The notes beneath the pieces were generated by a model. It searched no databases, had not been told where the DNA came from, and saw only the letters and a program-made list of their open reading frames with translations. From contig URBS01000075.1 in assembly GCA_900546085.1 (NCBI GenBank), positions 1-10,815 on the forward strand: 10,815 nt of DNA, in the 5' to 3' direction. This document shows, one piece after another, positions 6,317 through 10,815 of this stretch. Numbering within the stretch: position 1 is the first letter of the stretch; each line of letters begins with the position of its first letter. The DNA comes from an uncultured Collinsella sp. (GTDB lineage Bacteria; Actinomycetota; Coriobacteriia; Coriobacteriales; Coriobacteriaceae). Made by a program: the position numbers and the translations under genes.

Positions 6317-7255
6317 TTATTTAGCAGAGACCTTGCCGCTGGCATCCTTGACGACCTTCATGGCAGAGACGGGGATAAAGCCCTGCTCCTCGACGAGCTT
6401 GCCCTGGACGTCGTCGGAAAGCATGAACTCCAGGAAGGCCTTGGTGGCCTCGTCGGCGTCCTTTGCGCAGTACATGTGCTCGGTCGCCCAGATCTTGAAG
6501 GAGTCGTCGGTGACGTTTGCGCTCTTGGGCTCGACACCCTCGACCTTGACGGCGTTGAACTTGGAGTCGTCGAAGTGCGAGAAGTCGAGATAGGAGATGG
6601 CGTTGTCGGTGCTGCCCATCTGAGTCTGGACGTCGCCGGACTTGTCGAGCTCGGCGTCGCCCTTAAAATCGACGGCCTCGTCGCCAAAGACGGCGGCCTC
6701 GAAGGTGGCGCGGGTGCCGGAGCCGGCCTTACGGTTGAGGACGACGATCTTGGCGTCGTCTCCGCCAACCTCCTTCCAGTTGGTGATCTGGCCGGAGAAG
6801 ATGCCTTTGAGCTGCTCGAGGGACAGGTCGTCGACCTTGACGTTCTTGGAGACGACGGGGCCCATGCCCACGACGGCGACCTCGTGATCGACGAGGTTCT
6901 TGACCTGATCGGCCTCGAGCTTGGTCTCGGCAAAGACGTCGGAGTTACCGATGGTGACGGTGCCGGCGGCAACGGCGGTCAGGCCCTTGCCCGAACCGTT
7001 ACCCGAGCCGGAGACGGAGACGTCCGGGTTGGCGTCCATGAACTTCTCGGCAGCGGCCTCGACGAGAGCCTGGAACGAGGAGGCGCCGTCGTAGGTCACC
7101 TCGCCGGAGACGGACTCGGCAGCAGCGGCGCTACCCTTGTCGGCGGCGTCGGATGCGCCGGAGCCGCCGCAGCCCACGAGGCCGAGACCGACGATACTGG
7201 CAAGACCACCAGCGAGGCCGAGGAACTGACGACGAGAATAAGCCTGATCGAGCAT
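6317..7255 (-). CDS. pstS: Phosphate-binding lipoprotein PstS with a twin-arginine lipoprotein signal
   Basis: 312 residues. The extracytoplasmic receptor captures inorganic phosphate and hands it to PstC/PstA. The signal region holds SRRQFLG (7-13), a good twin-arginine motif, then a hydrophobic stretch and the lipobox LVGC with C29 as the lipidated residue; a Gly/Ser/Ala-rich tether follows. Phosphate-site elements are DGASSFQ (56-62), GSGNGSGKGL (83-92) with TIGNSD (101-106), and RKAGSGTR (175-182), as in the PBP-like phosphate family. The ATG at 7255 has AAAGGA about 6 nt upstream; an in-frame ATG six codons earlier would place that site inside the gene and is rejected. It is the first gene of the operon, preceded by a long non-coding region with candidate Pho-type repeats. 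Confidence 0.95.
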   Translation of the reverse strand: MLDQAYSRRQFLGLAGGLASIVGLGLVGCGGSGASDAADKGSAAAAESVSGEVTYDGASSFQALVEAAAEKFMDANPDVSVSGSGNGSGKGLTAVAAGTVTIGNSDVFAETKLEADQVKNLVDHEVAVVGMGPVVSKNVKVDDLSLEQLKGIFSGQITNWKEVGGDDAKIVVLNRKAGSGTRATFEAAVFGDEAVDFKGDAELDKSGDVQTQMGSTDNAISYLDFSHFDDSKFNAVKVEGVEPKSANVTDDSFKIWATEHMYCAKDADEATKAFLEFMLSDDVQGKLVEEQGFIPVSAMKVVKDASGKVSAK

Positions 7256-7401
7256 GATCTTCCTTTCATACATGCGACTCGCGGGCACCCTGCCCGCTTT
7301 GCTGTTTGGAAAGATACGGCCTCGATCGGTCAGCGCCCGCGCCAACTGCGGTTTCTTACGGGCTATTGATAGACCCTTACCGCAAGCTCTGCCCAGCCTT
7401 T

Positions 7402-7430
7402 ACAAACGAGTAACAAACCCGCCGACAAGC
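7402..7430 (-). promoter_or_regulatory. Candidate Pho-box-like direct repeats upstream of pstS
   Basis: On the minus strand the unit GYTTGT recurs: GCTTGT (7430-7425), GTTTGT (7418-7413), GTTTGT (7407-7402), with spacings of 12 and 11 bp. Tandem hexamer/heptamer units at about 11-bp spacing are the pattern bound by PhoB/PhoP-type regulators, although this unit differs from the E. coli, Bacillus and Streptomyces consensuses. Position about 150 nt before the pstS start is compatible with a promoter. The repeat is seen; PhoP binding is inferred. Confidence 0.4.
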
Positions 7431-7449
7431 ATGGCACGCCTTTTACACC

Positions 7450-7486
7450 AAATGATCCGTTTTCCTCCGTCCCCAAGGGATCATTT
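7450..7486. repeat. Inverted repeat with GGGGACGGAGG core
   Basis: AAATGATCC (7450-7458) and GGATCATTT (7478-7486) are perfect 9-bp inverted arms around a 19-nt centre that on the minus strand reads CTTGGGGACGGAGGAAAAC. The layout (unrelated stem, GGGGAC-type core, intergenic position) matches the palindrome at 3437-3477. It lies between the dipeptidase terminator and the pstS promoter region. Confidence 0.6.
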
Positions 7487-7491
7487 TCAGA

Positions 7492-7530
7492 AAGAGGACG
7501 GCATAGACCTTCTGGTCATGCCGTCCTCTT
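7492..7530 (-). terminator. Terminator hairpin of the HAD/dipeptidase transcript
   Basis: AAGAGGACGGCAT (7492-7504) and ATGCCGTCCTCTT (7518-7530) are perfect 13-bp arms. Inner bases GACC and GGTC extend the stem past one bulged base to an AGAA loop. It begins 36 nt past the dipeptidase stop. On the minus strand it is followed by TCTGAAAA, so the U-tract is poor, but stem length and position favour a terminator or strong 3' stabiliser. Confidence 0.7.
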
Positions 7531-7566
7531 CGAAAGACAGGTTGTCACCCTGGCGTTCGCGTAACC

Positions 7567-9003
7567 TTAAAGCTCCAGCTCGTTCAAGCGCAGGATTGCG
7601 ACGATATAAATCTTGAGCGCCTGCTTGAGCTGCTCTTCGTTGGCGCACTCGTTGGGGCCGTGCATCTGGCCGCCCCATGGGGGCAGCTCCAGGCCGGTCT
7701 CCTCGGGGCCAAACGAGACGGCGCGGGCAAAGTTGCGTGCGTACGTGCCACCGCCCATGGCGAAGGGCTCGACATGCTTGCCCGTAAACTCGTTATAGGT
7801 ATCGATAAGCGCCTTCACAGCCGGATCGTCGGCAGAGACCGAGAACGGCACCTTTGCGCGATCCACGCGATACGTCACGCCAAAGCGGCCCACAAGTGGC
7901 TCGAGCTGCTCGCGGATGGTATCGGCGCTCGTGCTGTCGGGGAAACGCACGTCAATGACCTGCTCAATGTGGCCATCCACCACGCGGATGACGCCGGGGT
8001 TGCACGTGAGCGGGCCAAACGCCGCGTTCGTCGCATCGATACCCAGGCCGCGGCCATAGGCATCCGCATGCACAAAGGCCAGGAACTTGACGAACTCGTG
8101 CTCGGCAGGCGTCAGCAGGCGCTCGTCACGGGCACCAAACGCATCCTCGGCCTCGCGCAGATACGCCACGATGAGGCCGACGGCATTGATCGTTCCCTCG
8201 GGCATCGAGGCATGACCGCCAATGCCGTGGGCAAAAATCTGCGCATGCCCGTTATCGAGCGCCGTGATCTCCAGGCGGCCGGCATTCTCAACGGGCGCCG
8301 GCAGTTCATCGGCGGCAATCGCAAGCTCGCAGATAGACTGCGACGGAATGGCGTTGCTCGCCTCGGCACCGCTCCAGGACACAATGCGCCCGCCGTCGAT
8401 CTTGGAACTCACAAACGTCGCCCCAAACTGGCCCTTCTCGGCATTACAGACCGGGAACTCGGCATCGGGTGTAAACAAAAAGTCGGGGTCTGCGTGGTTC
8501 TCCAGATAATGGTGAACGTCGGACATGCCCACCTCCTCATCGCAGCCCAGCAGCGCGCGGAAGGTGTAGCGCGGGGTAATACCGTGCTTGAGCAGATAGG
8601 CGCCGGCGTAGAGCGACAGCACGGCAGGACCCTTGTCGTCGATAACGCCGCGGCCGAGCAGCCAGCCCTCGCGACGCTCCATCGCAAACGGGTCGGTGTT
8701 CCAGCCGGGGCCTGCGGGCACCACGTCCACATGGCAAATGGTCGCGAGCTGCTTGTCGCCGCGGCCAGGGATATCGGCAATGCCCACATAACCCTCGTCG
8801 TCGCTCGTCTGGTAGCCGAGCTTTTGCGCAATGCCGAGCGCGCAATCGAGCGCGTCACGGACTGGACGGCCAAACGGCGCGCCGGGCTCCGCATTGGCAG
8901 AAACCGCCACGGACGGATAGCTCACCAGACGCTCGATATCGGCGACGACATCTTCCCAAACCTCGTCGACATACTCGGCAACGCTCTGCTCCACCTGATT
9001 CAT
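7567..9003 (-). CDS. M20 family metallo-dipeptidase (PepV / Sapep type)
   Basis: 478 residues, close to the roughly 470 of PepV. A cytoplasmic zinc dipeptidase that releases amino acids from dipeptides, probably with broad specificity. M20 site residues are visible: H91 and D93 in HVDVVPAGPGW, bridging D122 in GRGVIDDKGP, catalytic E156 and metal ligand E157 in CDEE, D180 in FTPDAEFP, and H448 in GGQMHGPNE. The inserted lid domain lies at about 190-385, with HGIGGHAS (259-266) matching the substrate-clamping region. MGGGTYARNF (416-425) is typical of the PepV branch. The ATG at 9003 has a near-perfect AAGGAGG 6 nt upstream; the 15-codon longer frame is rejected. No signal peptide. It starts 54 nt after the HAD gene and likely shares its transcript. 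Xaa-His or carnosine specificity is possible but less likely than PepV. Confidence 0.93.
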   Translation of the reverse strand: MNQVEQSVAEYVDEVWEDVVADIERLVSYPSVAVSANAEPGAPFGRPVRDALDCALGIAQKLGYQTSDDEGYVGIADIPGRGDKQLATICHVDVVPAGPGWNTDPFAMERREGWLLGRGVIDDKGPAVLSLYAGAYLLKHGITPRYTFRALLGCDEEVGMSDVHHYLENHADPDFLFTPDAEFPVCNAEKGQFGATFVSSKIDGGRIVSWSGAEASNAIPSQSICELAIAADELPAPVENAGRLEITALDNGHAQIFAHGIGGHASMPEGTINAVGLIVAYLREAEDAFGARDERLLTPAEHEFVKFLAFVHADAYGRGLGIDATNAAFGPLTCNPGVIRVVDGHIEQVIDVRFPDSTSADTIREQLEPLVGRFGVTYRVDRAKVPFSVSADDPAVKALIDTYNEFTGKHVEPFAMGGGTYARNFARAVSFGPEETGLELPPWGGQMHGPNECANEEQLKQALKIYIVAILRLNELEL

Positions 9004-9057
9004 GGACGACCTCCTTACCAATGAGCGGCGAGCGTGCCCGCCCCTCACATCACATAC

Positions 9058-9720
9058 TTATATAGCGAAAAGTTTAGCAAGCTCGGCCACCGAGTGCACC
9101 ACCGCATCGGCGCCCGCGGCCTCATGCTCACCCGGCGCCGCCGCGCCCGAATAGATGCCGATGCACGGCACGCCCATTGCGTGCGCGCCCTCCACATCGT
9201 TAAAGCGATCGCCGATCATCACGGCATCGTCCGCCGTCGCACCGAGCGCCGCCAGGGCATCGCGGACCGAATCGGCCTTGGTCTCGCGTCCCTGCGGCGG
9301 ATTCATGCCAACCACTGCCTTAAACTGAGAAAGCCCCAGCTCGCCCACCATGTCGATGCACTTTGCCTCCATGCGCGACGTCGCCACGGCCAAGCGATGC
9401 CCCTGGGCGGCCAACCCATCCAGCAGCTCGGAAATTCCATCGAACACAGGGTACTCTTCCGGTCCCAGCTCATCAAAAAAGGCACGGTACTCGTCGGCCA
9501 CCACAAGCGACTCCTCGCGCGAGAAGCCATAAAAGTCGTGAAAGCTCTTCCACAGGGGCGGCCCAATCATGCGGCGCAGATCACCCATCTGCGCCTCCGA
9601 AAACCCGCGCACAGCCAGCGTCTTGCGCGTCGAGGTCATCACCGCCCGGCCTGTATCGGCCACCGTGCCATCGAAATCAAACAGCACAACCGACCGCTTG
9701 CATATCTCCAGCTGCTCCAC
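9058..9720 (-). CDS. HAD-superfamily hydrolase, phosphoglycolate phosphatase-like
   Basis: 220 residues from a GTG start. Motif I is LFDFDGTVADT with D15 and D17. The alpha-helical C1 cap follows at about 20-90. Motif II is VATSR (T114/S115), the motif III Lys is K148 in GRETKADSV, and motif IV is MIGDRFNDVEGA with D171 and D175. This is the Gph/PgmB-like subclass IA, which dephosphorylates small metabolites; the substrate is not defined by sequence. Start choice: the GTG at 9720 has GAGAGGG about 6-8 nt upstream and gives the normal family length. The frame stays open to a TTG at 9786 but the extra 22 residues carry no HAD sequence and lie in the promoter region. It is the first gene of a probable HAD-dipeptidase transcript and diverges from the DegV gene. 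Confidence 0.88.
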   Translation of the reverse strand: MEQLEICKRSVVLFDFDGTVADTGRAVMTSTRKTLAVRGFSEAQMGDLRRMIGPPLWKSFHDFYGFSREESLVVADEYRAFFDELGPEEYPVFDGISELLDGLAAQGHRLAVATSRMEAKCIDMVGELGLSQFKAVVGMNPPQGRETKADSVRDALAALGATADDAVMIGDRFNDVEGAHAMGVPCIGIYSGAAAPGEHEAAGADAVVHSVAELAKLFAI

Positions 9721-9877
9721 TGGCACCCTCTCTTCCCCAGTTGACGATTTCCACACCGACACTTCAAACTGTTGACTATTCAACAATTGAACCTAGTAAT
9801 GTGGAACGACTCTACTATACTTGTCGCACTTTGCTCTCAGAAGGCGGCGCGCAAGCGCCCCAACGAAAGGTGCAATT
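9721..9877. promoter_or_regulatory. Divergent promoter region between HAD and DegV genes
   Basis: 157 bp without a gene, clearly more AT-rich than its flanks around 9750-9825. A shared AT-rich block, TACTATACT (9813-9821), gives a -10-like TATACT (9816-9821) rightwards and TATAGT leftwards, so the two promoters may overlap. Rightward -35 candidates are TTGACT (9772-9777) and TTGAAC (9787-9792), but their spacing to that -10 is too long, so the pairing is uncertain. GTTGA-CTAT-TCAAC (9771-9784) is a small inverted repeat that could be an operator. GAAAGG at 9865-9870 is the DegV ribosome site. Confidence 0.4.
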
Positions 9878-10738
9878 ATGTCTTTTGCCATCATAACCGG
9901 CTCCACGTCGGACATCTCCCCCGCTCGTGCTCAAGAGCTCGGCATTTACGTGATTCCGCTGCATGTGATTATCGAGGGCGAGGACCTGCTCGACCAGGTG
10001 CAGATTACCGCCGAGGAATACATCGCCCGCATGGCTGGTTCCGAGCAGTTGCCGCACACATCGCAGCCGAGCGCCGGCGAGTTCAAGGCGCTCTTTGACC
10101 GCGTGCGCGCCGACGGCCATGATAGCGCCATCTTTATCTCGCTATGCAGCGAGTGGTCTGCCTGCTATGCCAACGCCAGCCTGACGGCCGAGACCCACGA
10201 GCTCGACGTGCGCTGCATCGATTCGCGCACCGGTTCGGGCGCCGAGGGTCTGCTGGTGGAGTACGCGCTCGCCATGCGCGAGGACGGCCGCAGCCTGGAC
10301 GAGACCGAGGCGCAGATCCGCGCGACGCTGCCCGATGCACACCTGCTACTGATTCCCCGCACACTCGAGAACCTCGTTAAGAACGGCCGCGCGCCCAAAC
10401 TCGCCGGCCAGCTCACGCAGATGTTCAACATTCGCCTGGCCGTTTCGCCGGAGTGGAAGTCAGGCGAAATCAAGGCCATCAAGAAGGGCCGCGGTGCCAA
10501 GCGCATCGTTGCGAACACCATGGCTGACTGCCTCGAATTTTTGACCGAGCACCCGGGCTCCAGCGTGCGCGTGCTCACGACCGGTGCTGCCGAGGAGCAG
10601 GAGCTCGTTAACCAAGCGCTCGCAGGCCAGAACTACGTAGACGCCGGCACCGGCCCCATCGGCTGCACCATCGCCACCCACGTAGGCGTCGACGCCATCG
10701 CCATCAGCTACTGCCCCCGCTACCAACCTGCCAATTAG
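9878..10738 (+). CDS. DegV family protein (FakB-like fatty-acid-binding)
   Basis: 286 residues, the usual DegV length. Family members bind a single fatty acid; the characterised ones (FakB) present it to the kinase FakA so that exogenous fatty acids enter phospholipid synthesis. Landmarks: GSTSDIS (8-14) in the N-terminal domain, TSQPS (61-65), the head-group-binding loop, SLCSEWSACYANA (88-100), DSRTGSGAEGLLV (115-127), and LENLVKNGRAPKLAGQL (163-179), equivalent to the common LxxLxKGGR motif with Asn for one Gly. Near the C-terminus THVGVDAIAISY replaces the usual HxGPGxxG, so the phosphoryl-facing end is somewhat diverged. The ATG at 9878 has GAAAGG 7 nt upstream; a frame open from 9821 is rejected. 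It is a single gene on the plus strand. No FakA kinase gene is in the window, so the partner is inferred. Confidence 0.92.
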   Translation: MSFAIITGSTSDISPARAQELGIYVIPLHVIIEGEDLLDQVQITAEEYIARMAGSEQLPHTSQPSAGEFKALFDRVRADGHDSAIFISLCSEWSACYANASLTAETHELDVRCIDSRTGSGAEGLLVEYALAMREDGRSLDETEAQIRATLPDAHLLLIPRTLENLVKNGRAPKLAGQLTQMFNIRLAVSPEWKSGEIKAIKKGRGAKRIVANTMADCLEFLTEHPGSSVRVLTTGAAEEQELVNQALAGQNYVDAGTGPIGCTIATHVGVDAIAISYCPRYQPAN

Positions 10739-10763
10739 GGACAGGTTTATTTTGGCAGGTTTT
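10725..10763 (+). terminator. Inverted repeat overlapping the DegV stop, terminator-like, with GGGACAGG core
   Basis: AACCTGCCAA (10725-10734) and TTGGCAGGTT (10752-10761) are perfect 10-bp arms around a 17-nt centre containing TAGGGACAGG, followed by TT and then ATCT. The left arm lies in the last codons of the DegV gene and the stop codon is in the loop. It could end DegV transcription, though the U-tract is short. The centre and right arm hold the 16-bp repeat also found at 55-70, so this is probably another member of the GGGGAC-core palindrome family that lies across the gene's 3' end. Confidence 0.5.
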
Positions 10764-10804
10764 ATCTGGGCAAACGTTAAACGGTAACAAAGGCTTGCCT
10801 GGCA

Positions 10805-10815
10805 AGATCGGAAGA
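10805..10815 (+). other. Probable Illumina adapter remnant at the end of the sequence
   Basis: The last 11 bases, AGATCGGAAGA, equal the first 11 bases of the standard Illumina TruSeq adapter (AGATCGGAAGAGC). An exact match placed exactly at the terminus is best explained as untrimmed adapter at a contig end, so these bases should not be treated as genomic. Confidence 0.75.

Larger units (their letters stand above)
7256..7566 (-). other. 311-bp intergenic region upstream of pstS
   Basis: No gene is supported here. Reading leftwards from the dipeptidase stop it holds the dipeptidase terminator hairpin (7492-7530), an inverted repeat with a GGGGACGG core (7450-7486), direct repeats of a GTTTGT unit (7402-7430), then about 145 nt of pstS leader and promoter sequence ending in the ribosome site. 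I found no convincing -35/-10 pair. A weak AT-rich candidate, TATCAAT on the minus strand near 7365-7372, could serve as -10 for an activator-dependent promoter. Dependence on a phosphate-responsive regulator is expected for pst operons. Confidence 0.6.

Noticed and set aside
5687..7369. A 560-codon open frame on the plus strand, opposite pstC and pstS
   Set aside because: Antisense to conserved pst genes; its Gly/Asp/Leu/Val-rich translation mirrors the codon pattern of pstS and shows no domain or plausible ribosome site.
7660..9024. A 454-codon open frame on the plus strand, opposite the dipeptidase gene
   Set aside because: The minus-strand gene has all M20 metal and catalytic residues and a strong ribosome site; the plus frame has no recognisable features.
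1..10815. A novel defence, mobile or biosynthetic system
   Set aside because: Every gene belongs to a well-known housekeeping family and gene order shows no unexplained conserved cluster; the only unexplained structure is intergenic repeats.

Overview
The window is GC-rich, densely coded bacterial DNA. It looks like a Gram-positive actinobacterium, most likely a Coriobacteriia member such as Collinsella. I base this on the ABC-F ATPase with an Asp-containing first Walker A, the twin-arginine lipoprotein PstS, the DegV protein, and intergenic palindromes with a GGGGAC core that I associate with Collinsella-type genomes. The taxonomic call is inference, since no rRNA or marker gene is present.

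Layout: nine protein genes. Eight read leftwards (minus strand) and one, at the right end, reads rightwards. From right to left on the minus strand: a phosphoglycolate-phosphatase-like HAD hydrolase (9058-9720) and an M20 dipeptidase of the PepV type (7567-9003), probably one transcript ended by a long hairpin at 7492-7530. Next comes the high-affinity phosphate uptake operon pstS-pstC-pstA-pstB (7255 to 3596), tightly packed with two overlapping junctions and ended by a textbook terminator at 3503-3539. No phoU follows pstB. Then a Uup-like ABC-F ATPase (1533-3392) and a Cof-type HAD phosphatase (756-1526), only 6 nt apart. Last is a short DtxR/MntR-family metal-dependent repressor (158-547), with repeated GTTAGCC/GGCTAAC half-sites in its promoter region. 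On the plus strand, a DegV/FakB-type fatty-acid-binding protein (9878-10738) diverges from the HAD gene.

The gene content is mostly housekeeping: phosphate import, dipeptide hydrolysis, phosphatases, translation-associated ABC-F, metal sensing and fatty-acid handling. I see no transposase, phage, CRISPR, toxin-antitoxin or defence system. The unusual material is intergenic. Palindromes at 686-740, 3437-3477, 7450-7486 and 10725-10761 share a GGGGAC-type core but have unrelated stems, and a sister of the last one's core lies at 55-70. The last 11 bases match the start of the common Illumina adapter and are probably not genomic.
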